Source: Natrialbaceae archaeon | Lineage (GTDB): Archaea > Halobacteriota > Halobacteria > Halobacteriales > Natrialbaceae | Reading direction: 5' to 3' | Assembly: GCA_003559215.1 (NCBI GenBank) | Contig: PWMF01000003.1 | Location: forward strand, 37,825-101,824 | Length of the DNA: 64,000 nt | Shown here: positions 33,194 to 42,061 of the stretch, one piece after another | Numbering within the stretch: position 1 is the first letter of the stretch | How the letters are laid out: each line of letters begins with the position of its first letter | Position numbers and translations under genes: made by a program | The notes under the pieces: model-generated | What the model was told of the DNA's origin: nothing | Seen by the model: the letters and a program-made list of their open reading frames with translations, nothing else | Databases searched by the model: none

Positions 33194-34876
33194 TCAGTGC
33201 CCCATCGAGTGGCCGACGGCCCAGGGGTATCCCTCGGTGCTCCGGATCAGCCCGTCGGGGCCGTGATCGTGGTCGTGATCGTGACCCGACTCCTCGCCTC
33301 GCGGGGCCATCGGGACGTTGTCGTCGATGCGAACGATCATGCTCGCGGCCTCCCCCGCGCTGGCGATCGCCTGGCGCTTGACGTACAGCGGCTCGAGCAC
33401 GCCGGCCTCGACAGCGTCGACGACCGATCCGGTCTCGAGGTCCAGTCCGGCGGTGTCGTCGCCGTCGTGGTGGGCGTTCCGCAGCGACAGCAGGGCGTCG
33501 GTCGGCCGGACGCCGCTGGTTTCGGCCAGCGTCCGCGGGATCGTCTCGAGAGCGTCGGCGAACGCCTCGACGGCGAGCTGCTCGGCTCCGTCGCGTCCGG
33601 CCGCGAACGACCGCAGCTCGCGGGCGAGCGCTACCTCGGTCGCACCCCCACCCGGGACGACCGCCTCGTCCTCGATCGCGAGCTTCAGCGCGTAGAAGCA
33701 GGTGTCGAGCATCCGCTTGGTCTCGTCGGCGACGTGCTGGGTTCCGCCCCGAAACACGACCGACACTTGCTCGAGCTCCTCGAGTCCCGAGACGACCGTG
33801 ACGTCGGTGGGGCCGACTGCCCGCCGTTCGACGGTCGCGGCGGTCCCGGTCGTCGCTCGCGTCAGGCTCTCCACTGGAACGGGTTTGCCGCCGGTAGCGC
33901 GTGCCAGCCTGTTGAGTTCGTCCCGCTGGGTCCGTTCGACTGGGAGGATTCCTCGCTCGGCGAGCAGGTAGCGAACGGGATCGTCGATCGACTGCTGGCA
34001 GAAGACGACGTCGGCGCCGACCCCGGCGATCGCGTCGGCGTAGCTCCCGTAGACGTCCCGCTCGTACTGTCTGAGCGCCTCGTATTCCTCGACCGTCTCG
34101 AGGTCGACGCTGCCGACGCCACGGGCCGTGTCGATCGACAGCTCCTCGTCGACGAGTGCAACCGTCGCATCCCGGTACCGGTCCGGGAGCGTCGCGTCGG
34201 GCGAGACGACGTCGGTCGAGGACTCCCCCATGTCGATGACGAGCCCCTCGATCACCGCCGAGTCGTAGAACGAACCCCCCGGGATCGTCTTCCTGGTGAG
34301 TCGCTCGAACGCGACGCGGTCGTCGCGCTCGATCGCCCGCACGGCCTCGACAGCCCGGTCGGCGAGGAACTCGGTTCCCGACTCGTCCCACTTGCCGGTC
34401 ACGACCGTTCTCGCGATATCCCGCAATCGCTCGTCGTCCGCGAGGTCGACCGGGACGGGCAGCTCCGCGAGGCGCTCGACCGCGTGCGAGACGGCGAGGT
34501 GGTACCCCTCGGTGATCTTCGCCGGCGGGACTCCCGTCTCGAGCAGTGCCTCGGCCTCGCCGAGCAGTTCGCCGGCGAGCAGAACCGCGCTCGTCGTCCC
34601 GTCGCCGACGGCGGCGTCCTGGCTCTTCGCGACCTCGAGGACGAGGTTTGCGACCGGGTGGGAGAGCTTCATCCGCGCGAGGATGCTCGCGCCGTCGTTC
34701 GTGACCGCAACTTTTCCGTCGTCGGTCACGAGCATCTTGTCGAGTCCCTTCGGTCCGAGCGTGGTCCGGACCGTCTCTGCGAGGCGCTTGCCGGCCTCGA
34801 AGTTCCTCGCTCGACTCGGAACGTCGTCTGCTTCGCCGGCCTCGAGCCGATCGTGTGGTTCGCCAGTACCCAACAT
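33194..34876 (-). CDS. Divergent thermosome-like group II chaperonin subunit
   Basis: This 560-residue ATP-dependent chaperonin belongs to the CCT/thermosome family. Visible motifs are LGPKGLDKMLV, GDGTTSAVLLAGELL (ATP site), the apical region and GGGATEVALARELR near residue 385. The protein is shorter in places than standard haloarchaeal CCT1/2 and lacks the usual GGM-type C-terminal tail. Instead it ends with a His/Asp stretch (GHDHDHDHGPDG) and GYPWAVGHSMGH. It is probably an additional, specialised subunit. The start at 34876 (MLGTGEPHDRLE) is preferred; ATG at 34912 also possible. It precedes the 203-residue gene with a one-base gap. Confidence 0.86.
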   Translation of the reverse strand: MLGTGEPHDRLEAGEADDVPSRARNFEAGKRLAETVRTTLGPKGLDKMLVTDDGKVAVTNDGASILARMKLSHPVANLVLEVAKSQDAAVGDGTTSAVLLAGELLGEAEALLETGVPPAKITEGYHLAVSHAVERLAELPVPVDLADDERLRDIARTVVTGKWDESGTEFLADRAVEAVRAIERDDRVAFERLTRKTIPGGSFYDSAVIEGLVIDMGESSTDVVSPDATLPDRYRDATVALVDEELSIDTARGVGSVDLETVEEYEALRQYERDVYGSYADAIAGVGADVVFCQQSIDDPVRYLLAERGILPVERTQRDELNRLARATGGKPVPVESLTRATTGTAATVERRAVGPTDVTVVSGLEELEQVSVVFRGGTQHVADETKRMLDTCFYALKLAIEDEAVVPGGGATEVALARELRSFAAGRDGAEQLAVEAFADALETIPRTLAETSGVRPTDALLSLRNAHHDGDDTAGLDLETGSVVDAVEAGVLEPLYVKRQAIASAGEAASMIVRIDDNVPMAPRGEESGHDHDHDHGPDGLIRSTEGYPWAVGHSMGH

Positions 34877-35020
34877 GTCGTGTTCTCCCACGACTACCGA
34901 GCGGATCGGCATAAAAGGCGTTGCCCGACGCTACGCCGGTCGGTTTTCGACCCTCTCTCGAACGTATCACATATACTGAATCAGCTATAACTTCGATCAG
35001 GGTGAGTGTGAACGTGAACC

Positions 35021-36280
35021 ATGCCGGAAACCGTCTTCGAGGTCGATACGGAATCGCCGCCCGAGGAACAGCCAGATCCGATCGTCAACCGCTGGCACCC
35101 CGACGTCCCGCCGGTGTCGTCGATCGAACCCGGCGAGAAGGTACGGATCGAGTGTCTCGACTGGACCGGCGGACAGGTAAACAACGACGACAGCGCAAAC
35201 GACATCCGCGATATGGAGCTGGACCCGAACCACCACCTGAGTGGCCCCTTCGAGGTGAAGGGGGCCGAACCGGGCGACCTGCTCGTCGTCGACATTCTCG
35301 ACCTCGGCGCCTTCCCCGACCGCGAGTGGGGGTTCAACGCGATTTTCGACCAGGAGAACGGCGGCGGCTTCCTCACCGACCACTTCCCGGAGGCCCGCAA
35401 GAGTATCTGGGAGCTCGACGGCGTCATGGCCAGCACGCGCCACATCGAGGACGTCCGATTCCCCGGCTGTGCCCACCCGGGAATCCTCGGGACGGCACCC
35501 TCCCACGAACTGCTCGAGGAGTGGAACGAGCGCGAACGTGCGCTCATCGAGCGCGGACCCGACGACGCGACTGCGGTCAACCACGAGACGGGCGAGGCCG
35601 AGCCGCCGCTGGCGCTCCCGCCCGAACCTAACGACGTCCTGCTGGGGGACATGGACGAGGATCAGGTCGAGGAGGCCGCAAAAGAGGCTGCGCGGACGAT
35701 TCCGCCCCGCGAGAACGCGGGCAACTGCGACATCAAGAACCTCGGCCGTGGCTCGCGGGTCTATCTCCCCGTGTTCGTCGAGGGGGCGAACTTCATTACC
35801 GGCGACCTGCACTTCTCGCAGGGCGACGGCGAGATCACATTCTGTGGCGCCATCGAGTTCCCCGGCTGGATCGACCTGCGGGTCGACGTCATCAAGGACG
35901 GGATGGAGAAGATGGGCACCGACTACGCCATGTTCAAACCCGGCTACATGGACCCGGACTTCTCGAACTACGTCGTTTTCGAGGGCTACTCCGTCGACGA
36001 GGACGGTACCCAGCACTACAAGAACGCCAACGTCGGGATGCGACGAGCCTGTCTCGACGCCATCGACTACATGACGAACTTCGGCTACTCCGCCGAACAG
36101 GCCTACATGCTACTGAGCACGGCACCCGTCGAGAGCCGGATCGCGGGCATCGTCGACCTGCCCAACACCTGCGTCACGGTGTCGGTCCCCCAGGAGATCT
36201 TCGAGTTCGACATCGACCCCGATCGACTGGCCGACGGCGGTCCCGACGAGAGCCGCGGCGACGTCGCGAAGACGTCGTAG
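35021..36280 (+). CDS. Acetamidase/formamidase family enzyme
   Basis: This 419-residue cytosolic enzyme hydrolyses short amides such as formamide to ammonia and the acid. The family features are TGGQVNNDDSANDI, the GPFEVKGAEPGD segment, RFPGCAHPGILGTAP, and GNCDIKNLGRGSRVYLPVFV followed by GDLHFSQGDGEI. Length agrees with FmdA-type enzymes. It has its own promoter: CTATAAC at about 34984-34990 lies 31-37 bases before the ATG. It is divergent from the chaperonin unit. It fits nitrogen scavenging; no amide transporter genes adjoin it. Confidence 0.92.
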   Translation: MPETVFEVDTESPPEEQPDPIVNRWHPDVPPVSSIEPGEKVRIECLDWTGGQVNNDDSANDIRDMELDPNHHLSGPFEVKGAEPGDLLVVDILDLGAFPDREWGFNAIFDQENGGGFLTDHFPEARKSIWELDGVMASTRHIEDVRFPGCAHPGILGTAPSHELLEEWNERERALIERGPDDATAVNHETGEAEPPLALPPEPNDVLLGDMDEDQVEEAAKEAARTIPPRENAGNCDIKNLGRGSRVYLPVFVEGANFITGDLHFSQGDGEITFCGAIEFPGWIDLRVDVIKDGMEKMGTDYAMFKPGYMDPDFSNYVVFEGYSVDEDGTQHYKNANVGMRRACLDAIDYMTNFGYSAEQAYMLLSTAPVESRIAGIVDLPNTCVTVSVPQEIFEFDIDPDRLADGGPDESRGDVAKTS

Positions 36281-36315
36281 CTCGCTCGACTCCAAGGACT
36301 CGAGGAACCCGGCGT

Positions 36316-36329
36316 CAAAACCGGTTTTG
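36316..36329 (+). terminator. Palindromic AAAACCGGTTTT hairpin after the formamidase gene
   Basis: CAAAACCGGTTTTG is a perfect 14-bp palindrome located 36 bases after the formamidase stop. Its right half gives a T run. It could serve as a terminator; a binding site is equally possible. The rest of 36281-36545 holds no supported gene and is less GC-rich than the average. Confidence 0.35.
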
Positions 36330-36545
36330 CGTTCAAACGACGAACAGTCGCTGCACTGGCGTACGATCGCGGGGCGTTCCGTTCACTGTTCTCGCGCCCA
36401 TCGACTGCGAGTTTCGCGGAGAGGCCCGCGGGACCAGCATCGACTCCACAACCTCCTTTCAGAGTGTCTCTGTACTTTTAGGACTATTTGAGAGCAAACG
36501 GTACAGAACTGTCCGGAGGATCGTCGAGCGAGAGGAAGTAGTCCT

Positions 36546-37088
36546 CTAGGGAGACGATTTTCCGGGTGGTTCGGCATCGTCCGATCGGATATAGACTTCG
36601 AGGACGCCGTTCTTGAACCACGCTTTTTGCATTTCGGACGAAGCCCAGGGAAGCTCAACTCGCCCGACAGTGGTATCCGTTTTCTTGATAACGAGCTCGT
36701 TCGTTTCTGGATTGATCCCTGCCGTGAGATCGTCTTTGTTTGCTCCAGGAAGATCAGCGACGACAACGAACTCGTCCCCGTCAAGGCGAGTGTCGATCAA
36801 ACATTCCGTGGACTCCGATTTTCGTGCTCGCTTTCGTCCCGAGCGGTCTGTGCGCTGTTTCCGATTTGCCTCAGTTCTCCTCGTAGACGGACGCGACCGG
36901 GGAGGCCCTCTCGAAGACCGCTTTGCCTCTTCTCCAACTACGCTCTCTAATCGCTCTGACAACGATCGCAATCTCGCTTGGAGTGAACTCTCGATAGCTG
37001 CTGCAAGGGAGGAGTCCGTTCGTCGACTATCGCGTGTGGATCCGTTCCGTTCACTGTCTTCCCGCTCGTTTTCGTCCTTATTGCTCAT
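36546..37088 (-). CDS. gvpH: GvpH-like Hsp20-fold protein
   Basis: This 180-residue protein has a charged disordered N-terminal half (to about residue 90) and an alpha-crystallin/Hsp20-like domain. The domain ends VGRVELPWASSEMQKAWFKN followed by GVLEVYI. The DLPGANKDDLTAGIN segment also fits. It resembles GvpH, the gas-vesicle small chaperone, but no other gvp gene is present, so it is an orphan or unrelated Hsp20 protein. Base composition is clearly lower in GC than the flanking genes and codon use differs, which suggests transfer. It stands beside an insertion-sequence relic. Confidence 0.72.
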   Translation of the reverse strand: MSNKDENEREDSERNGSTRDSRRTDSSLAAAIESSLQARLRSLSERLESVVGEEAKRSSRGPPRSRPSTRRTEANRKQRTDRSGRKRARKSESTECLIDTRLDGDEFVVVADLPGANKDDLTAGINPETNELVIKKTDTTVGRVELPWASSEMQKAWFKNGVLEVYIRSDDAEPPGKSSP

Positions 37089-37142
37089 GGGGAGTCACCT
37101 CTGTATCGCGGCTACTTCGCGTGCTATATGATAGTCTCCGGC

Positions 37143-37500
37143 AGAGTCAGCTACCCACCCGCAAACGGGTGGGCTTCAGCGTGGGACTCCCACTGGAGCG
37201 GTGTAGGAGTGAGCAGGGCACACCACTGAACGTGGCTTCGGAACCAGTTGTACCCCTTCTCAGTAGACTGGTTCGGAACGTCCCTCTCTCTTCCCATCAC
37301 GTCACACGGTTACAGCATCCCCGCTGTTCGAGCGCACGCTGACGAGTGCGCCTCCACGTCCTCCGTTCGTGGCTGTCGTGGAGTTACCTGTCTGTTGGCC
37401 GGAAACCATCTTCACTGCTGGGAGTCGCTGCGTGGTTTGGTTCCCAGTTGTCGGCTTCATCCCACGGCTAAAGCCGTGGGTTTTCGCCTTGCACTTTCTA
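37143..37500. mobile_element. Non-autonomous IS200/IS605-like relic (palindrome-bounded)
   Basis: The stretch is bounded by two 20-base hairpins with 8-bp stems and 4-base loops: CCCACCCG-CAAA-CGGGTGGG at 37154-37173 and CCCACGGC-TAAA-GCCGTGGG at 37461-37480. A smaller GTGGG-ACT-CCCAC hairpin lies at 37181-37193. Paired subterminal hairpins of this kind are typical of haloarchaeal IS200/IS605 ends and of small palindrome-associated elements that lack a transposase. No intact tnpA or tnpB is present between them. Exact ends and the direction are not fixed. Confidence 0.55.
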
Positions 37501-37697
37501 CAAACCGTGCTATATCTACTGTTACGCGAGGAGTTGACGCGCTCGGCGAGAGCCTCGCTCTCGCTGACCCTCGCTTGTTCACGTCGTTCACTCGCGAAGA
37601 TAGCGCGGGACCGTCGGTCCTGCAAACCGTGTGAACGGGCGTGAAGTGCCCGTAAGCAGACGCCATCGAGCGTACTCTCCTCGCACTCCGTCGTTCG
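37501..37697. other. Non-coding remainder between the IS-like relic and sufS
   Basis: No reading frame in this 197-base stretch looks like a real protein. It contains a CAAACCGTG sequence at about 37500 and again near 37624, on either side of a CTCGC-rich tract (about 37530-37570), which could be remnants of target or element ends. Confidence 0.35.
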
Positions 37698-38942
37698 CTA
37701 CGCGAACAGCTGCCGTGCGTCGTCGAGAGCCGCGACCAGCTTGTCGACCTCCTCGCGGGTGTTGTAGACGTAGAACGAGGCTCGAGTCGACGCCGGAACG
37801 CCCAGCTTGTCGTGGAGCGGCTGGGTACAGTGGTCGCCGGCCCGAACCGCGATCGTGTGGTCGTTCAGGATCGAGGTGAGGTCGTGGGCGTGGACGTCCT
37901 CGAGGTTGAAGCTGACGAGCCCGCCGCGGTCCTCGCCGGGTTCGGGGCCGTAGATCTCGACGTCACCCTCGTCCTCGAGCTGCTCGTAAGCGTAGCGGGC
38001 CAGCTCCTGTTCGTGATCGCGGATGCGCTCCATGCCGATCTCCTCGAGCCAGTCGACGGCGGCGTGGAGGCCGACGGCCTCGGCGATCGGCGGTGTCCCG
38101 GGCTCGAACTTCCAGGGGAGTTCGCCCCAGGTCGAGTCCTCGAAGGTGACCTTCCGGATCATCCCGCCGCCGTAGAGGTACGGCTCCATCGCCTCGAGCA
38201 GCTCCTGTTTCCCGTAGAGGACGCCGATCCCCGTCGGACCCGCCATCTTGTGGCCGGAGAAGGCGTAGAAGTCGGCGCCGATCTCCGCGACGTCGACGGG
38301 CTGGTTCGGCACCGCCTGGGCCCCGTCGATAAAGGAGAGGGCGTCGTGCTCGTGGGCCAGCTCGGTCAGCTCGGTGACGGGGTTGATCGTCCCCAGCGTG
38401 TTCGAGACGTGGACCGCCGAGACGATCTCGGTGTCGTCGGTGAGCAGCTCGCGGGCGTGATCCATGTCGAGCCGGCCGTCCTCGTCGACGCGGATGTACT
38501 CGACGCTGGCGCCGGTTCGTTTGGCGATCTGTTGCCAGGTCACCAGCGAGGCGTGGTGTTCCATCTCGGTGAGCACGACCTCGTCGCCGGGCTCGAGTTC
38601 GTTCAGGCCCCACGAGTAGGCGAGCAGGTTCTCGCTCTCGGTCGTGTTCTTCGTGAAAATGATCTCCTCGCGGCCGTCGGCGCCGATGAACTCCGCGACG
38701 CGATCGTGGGCGATCTCGTAGGCCTCGGAGGCCTCCTGGCTCAGGTGGTGGATCCCGCGGTGGACGTTCGCGTTCGACTCGCGGTAGTAGTCGCTCATTG
38801 CGTCGACGACCGGGTCCGGGGTCTGGGTCGTCGCCGCGTTATCGAGGTAGACGACCTGCTGGCCGTCGAACTCCCGCTGGAGGATGGGGAACTCGTCGCG
38901 GATGGCCTCGACGTCGAGCGCCTCGAGGTTCTGGGAACTCAT
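37698..38942 (-). CDS. sufS: Cysteine desulfurase SufS
   Basis: This PLP-dependent enzyme takes sulfur from cysteine for iron-sulfur cluster assembly. The 414-residue protein shows YLDNAATTQTP at the N-terminus. The PLP-binding lysine lies in FYAFSGHKMAGPTG and the catalytic cysteine loop in AGDHCTQPLHDKLG. This is a group II (SufS/CsdA-type) enzyme by these motifs. The start at 38942 (MSSQNLEALDVE) is chosen; upstream frame is not homologous. Its scaffold partner SufU is encoded separately at 29576-29995. Confidence 0.95.
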   Translation of the reverse strand: MSSQNLEALDVEAIRDEFPILQREFDGQQVVYLDNAATTQTPDPVVDAMSDYYRESNANVHRGIHHLSQEASEAYEIAHDRVAEFIGADGREEIIFTKNTTESENLLAYSWGLNELEPGDEVVLTEMEHHASLVTWQQIAKRTGASVEYIRVDEDGRLDMDHARELLTDDTEIVSAVHVSNTLGTINPVTELTELAHEHDALSFIDGAQAVPNQPVDVAEIGADFYAFSGHKMAGPTGIGVLYGKQELLEAMEPYLYGGGMIRKVTFEDSTWGELPWKFEPGTPPIAEAVGLHAAVDWLEEIGMERIRDHEQELARYAYEQLEDEGDVEIYGPEPGEDRGGLVSFNLEDVHAHDLTSILNDHTIAVRAGDHCTQPLHDKLGVPASTRASFYVYNTREEVDKLVAALDDARQLFA

Positions 38943-39217
38943 TGGATAGAGGGTAGGCTCCCAGACAAAACACTCCTTCGGTCCCAGCGAACGGTGCGGC
39001 CGCTCGCCGGGGAGTTTCTGGAAAGGGAAAGGGTGGGTGGGTGGTGTGTCACGACAGGGGGTGTCGAACAACTCTGGTGTGGTGGGTGGTAGGGCCCTGT
39101 CGTACTACACCGTAGCCCCGCTGTGTACATACCGTTGACTCCAACACAGTTTGGTATCATTCGGCTCCGGCCTTGCATCAATCGAATCTCGTCTGTATCT
39201 CGACATCGGCAAGCGTT

Positions 39218-39508
39218 CTACATCCACAACAGCTGGGCGTGTTTGGTGTCGCCGACCTCGAGGACGTTCGCCTCGTCGACGAACCCCTCCTCGATCGCGA
39301 GATCGACGGCCTGCGTGCCGACGATGTTGGCGACGGTCGCCCGTGCGAGGCTGTCGACAACCGTCGCCTCGTCGGCGATCTCGCCCCCGTAGAACTTCTC
39401 GGTAACCTCGAGGGTGACGTCGTCGCCCTCGAAGCGCTCGCCGAGGACGTCGGCGTCACAGACGGCGACGAGCAGTCCCTCCGGCGTTTCGCGTTCGTTG
39501 ACGATCAT
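39218..39508 (-). CDS. DUF424-family protein
   Basis: This 96-residue protein begins MIVNERETPEGLLVAVCDAD and has a conserved FYGGEIADE segment and a DEANVLEVGDTKHAQLLWM end. It matches DUF424, an archaeal family of unknown function sometimes linked to RNA or ribosome biology. It lies 3 bases downstream of the TPR protein gene, so the two are co-transcribed. Cytosolic, no membrane segment. Confidence 0.82.
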   Translation of the reverse strand: MIVNERETPEGLLVAVCDADVLGERFEGDDVTLEVTEKFYGGEIADEATVVDSLARATVANIVGTQAVDLAIEEGFVDEANVLEVGDTKHAQLLWM

Positions 39509-39511
39509 ACC

Positions 39512-40369
39512 TCACTCGAGTTGCCACTCGTCGTCGGACTCCGGTTCGGGGGCGCGTCCCGGATCCGTGATCTCGACGTCCTCCCGGTTCGGCGGACGGC
39601 CGCCGCCCGCCTGCTGGCCGGCCATCTCCTCGCGTTCCTCCATCACGCGCTGCTCGGCCCGCTCGCGCATCTCGTTTGCCTCCTCGGCGATCTCTTCGGC
39701 CTCGTCGTACTCGCCGAGTTCCTCGAGGATTTCGGCCTTTTCCTCGAGCACCTGGGAGTTGCGCATCCCCAGCCGGATCGCGTTGTCGACGCAGTGGAGT
39801 GCCTCCTCGGCCAGCCCCCGCTCCGAGAGGAAGAACGCGCGGTTGAACCAGCCCTCGGCGAAGCGTTCGTCGATCTCGACGGCGCGTTCGGCGTGTTCTA
39901 AGGCCTGGGCGGTCTCGCCGAACTCCCAGAGCGCGTAGGCGAGGTTCGTCTCGGCGGTGGCGGCATGCTCGCTCTCCGAGTCGATCTGTAGCGCCTCTCG
40001 GTAGGCGCCGATCGCCTCGTCGTACTCCTCGAGTTCGGCGTGGGCGACGCCCTTGTTCGTCCAGGCTTCCTGCTCGAGCAGGTCGTTCTCGGCGAAGTTC
40101 GCGGTTCGCTCGAACGCCTCGGTGGCCTGCTCGAACCGGTTGATCTGCATGTAGTTCAGCCCGACGTCGAGCAGCTCGCTCGCGTCGACCTCGTCGTTGT
40201 CGATGTTGTGTCGGTCGAGTGTGTCGGTGACGACCCGGGAGTCGACGGGGTCGACCTTCGAGGGGTCGACGCCCAGCTCCGGCGGATCCAGATCGAACTC
40301 GTCGTAGTCGTCCCCGAACCCTTCCCCTTCGGAGAAGGGATGGTCGGAGTCGCCCTCTCGGTCAGTCAT
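39512..40369 (-). CDS. Tetratricopeptide-repeat protein
   Basis: This 285-residue acidic protein has about five TPR units, visible as LNYMQINRFEQATEAFERTA and then WTNKGVAHAELEEYDEAIGA, and AEGWFNRAFFLSERGLAEEA. TPRs form helical scaffolds for protein binding. The N-terminal 60 residues are a disordered acidic segment, and the C-terminus is a coiled-coil-like stretch followed by a G/P-rich tail. Partner unknown. It precedes DUF424 with a 3-base gap. Confidence 0.85.
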   Translation of the reverse strand: MTDREGDSDHPFSEGEGFGDDYDEFDLDPPELGVDPSKVDPVDSRVVTDTLDRHNIDNDEVDASELLDVGLNYMQINRFEQATEAFERTANFAENDLLEQEAWTNKGVAHAELEEYDEAIGAYREALQIDSESEHAATAETNLAYALWEFGETAQALEHAERAVEIDERFAEGWFNRAFFLSERGLAEEALHCVDNAIRLGMRNSQVLEEKAEILEELGEYDEAEEIAEEANEMRERAEQRVMEEREEMAGQQAGGGRPPNREDVEITDPGRAPEPESDDEWQLE

Positions 40370-40541
40370 TAGTGGAAACTGGTTGCGACGACTGTTAAGG
40401 GCTGCGACCTACTGATATCCGCGTTCCGTACTAACAGCGTTGGCGGCAGAGCGAACACCACGAAAGGGCCAGGGCTTTCGTGGTGGTCTCGGTCAGTTCA
40501 GTCGCGACCCGGTTGCGTGTACGACCGGCCGCTGGGATTGC

Positions 40542-41957
40542 TTACCGCAATTTCCCTGAAAGCACCTTCGCCGCGACGAGGACCGGGTCCCACGTCGTGT
40601 TGAACGGCGGCGCGTACGCCAGATCGTAGTTCTCGAGGTCCTCGACCGCGGCGCCCTCGTGGATGGCCGCGACGACGGCGTGGCTGCGGTGGACCGCCCC
40701 CTCGCCGTACTCGCTGACGAGACTCGCTCCGAGCACTCGTCCGGTGTCGCGGTCGGCGGTCAACGTGACGGTGACAGTGCCGTCCTCGGGGTAGTAGCCC
40801 GCCCGCGAGTTCGCGTCGATCGTCTCGCTGACGGGGTCGAACCCGGCCTCCCGGGCCACCTCGTGATCGAGGATTCCCGTCCGGGCGGCCTCGACGTCGA
40901 AGGCCTTGATCGCCGCCGTTCCCGCGATAGCGCCGCCCGTCGTCGGCTGTCCCGCAACGGTCTGACCGACCGCGCGGCCGTGGCGGTTCGCGGTCAACGC
41001 CAGCGGGACGTACGCCGGCTCGCCGGTGACAGCGTGGATCGCCTCCGCGCAGTCGCCAGCGGCGTAGACGTCGTCGGCGCTGGTCTCTCGATATGGGTCG
41101 GTTGCGATCGCCCCCGTCTCGCCGAGTTCGATCCCCGCATCCTCGGCGAGGTCTGTCCGCGGGCGAACGCCCGTTCCGAGCAGCGCCATCTCGACGTCGA
41201 TCCGCTCGTCCGCGGCGACGACCGCCTCGACCGCGCCGTCGCCCTCGAGCGCTTCGACCTCGCTGCCGAGGTGGACGCGAACGTCCCGATCGCGGAGGTG
41301 GTCGGCGACGGCCTCGCTGGTCGCCTCGCTGAACGTCGGTAGCAGGCGCTCGCCGCGCTGGAAGAGGTTGACCTCGAAGCCGTTGGCGGCCAGCGCCTCG
41401 GCCATCTCGATCCCGACGTACCCCCCGCCGACGACCGCGACGGGACCCGTACAGTCCTCGAGGTACTGACAGGCCGGCCCCCGGTCGGGCTGCTGGAACG
41501 TCTCCGCCTCGCGGGCTCTGGCGACGTACTCCCGGAGCTCCTTCCCATCGCTCATCGAGCCCAGCGTGTAGACGCCCTCGAGATCAGTGCCGTCGACCGG
41601 GGGTTCGGTCGCCGCGGCGCCCGTCGCGATCAGCAGGGAGTCGTACGACTGCGTGACGGTTCCGTCCTCGCTGTCGGCGGTAACCGTCCGTTCGTCGGGA
41701 TCGATCGCGACGACCTCGTGGCCCGTCCGCAGGTCGATGTCGCGCTCCTCACGGAACTCCTCGGGCGTCACGGAGACCAGGTCCTCGAGCGACTGGATCT
41801 CTCCTTTGACGTAGTAGGGGAGCCCGCAGGCGCCGTAGGAGACCCACTCGCCCTTCTCGAAGACGACGACCTCGAGCTCGGGGTCGTCGCGCTTTGCCTT
41901 GCTCGCGGCGGACATTCCGGCGGCGTCGCCGCCGACGACGATGAACGTGTCTGACAT
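40542..41957 (-). CDS. CoA-disulfide reductase/NADH oxidase-like flavoprotein
   Basis: This 471-residue FAD- and NAD(P)H-binding oxidoreductase has the FAD fold VVGGDAAGMSAA at residues 7-18 and a single redox cysteine in SYGACGLPYYVKGE. The NAD-binding motif is VAVVGGGYVGIEMAEALA and the second FAD motif is DDVYAAGDCAEA. The lone cysteine fits CoA-disulfide reductase or NADH oxidase activity, that is, redox cycling of CoA or oxygen. The C-terminal dimerisation domain follows. It is monocistronic, divergent from thpR, with about 100 bases between starts. Confidence 0.88.
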   Translation of the reverse strand: MSDTFIVVGGDAAGMSAASKAKRDDPELEVVVFEKGEWVSYGACGLPYYVKGEIQSLEDLVSVTPEEFREERDIDLRTGHEVVAIDPDERTVTADSEDGTVTQSYDSLLIATGAAATEPPVDGTDLEGVYTLGSMSDGKELREYVARAREAETFQQPDRGPACQYLEDCTGPVAVVGGGYVGIEMAEALAANGFEVNLFQRGERLLPTFSEATSEAVADHLRDRDVRVHLGSEVEALEGDGAVEAVVAADERIDVEMALLGTGVRPRTDLAEDAGIELGETGAIATDPYRETSADDVYAAGDCAEAIHAVTGEPAYVPLALTANRHGRAVGQTVAGQPTTGGAIAGTAAIKAFDVEAARTGILDHEVAREAGFDPVSETIDANSRAGYYPEDGTVTVTLTADRDTGRVLGASLVSEYGEGAVHRSHAVVAAIHEGAAVEDLENYDLAYAPPFNTTWDPVLVAAKVLSGKLR

Positions 41958-42061
41958 ATCCGCCCGTTCGACGCGCAGCCGCTTAAGGAAGGCCCACTCC
42001 GCTTCCGGTCGCGGTTTCGGGCACCGTCATCGTTGAGTAGGATCCCGTTCAAGGGACGCGT

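Noticed and set aside
33197..34990. A 597-codon frame opposite the chaperonin gene
   Set aside because: The ATP-site motifs of the chaperonin are on the minus strand; the opposite frame has no family features.
37154..37480. A CRISPR array, because of the two hairpin repeats
   Set aside because: Only two non-identical hairpins about 300 bases apart exist, with no regular spacing and no cas genes.
37248..37634. Frames across the IS-like relic, some over 100 codons
   Set aside because: No TnpA or TnpB motif (no HUH, no RuvC-like acid residues, no zinc finger) could be found; composition is not protein-like.
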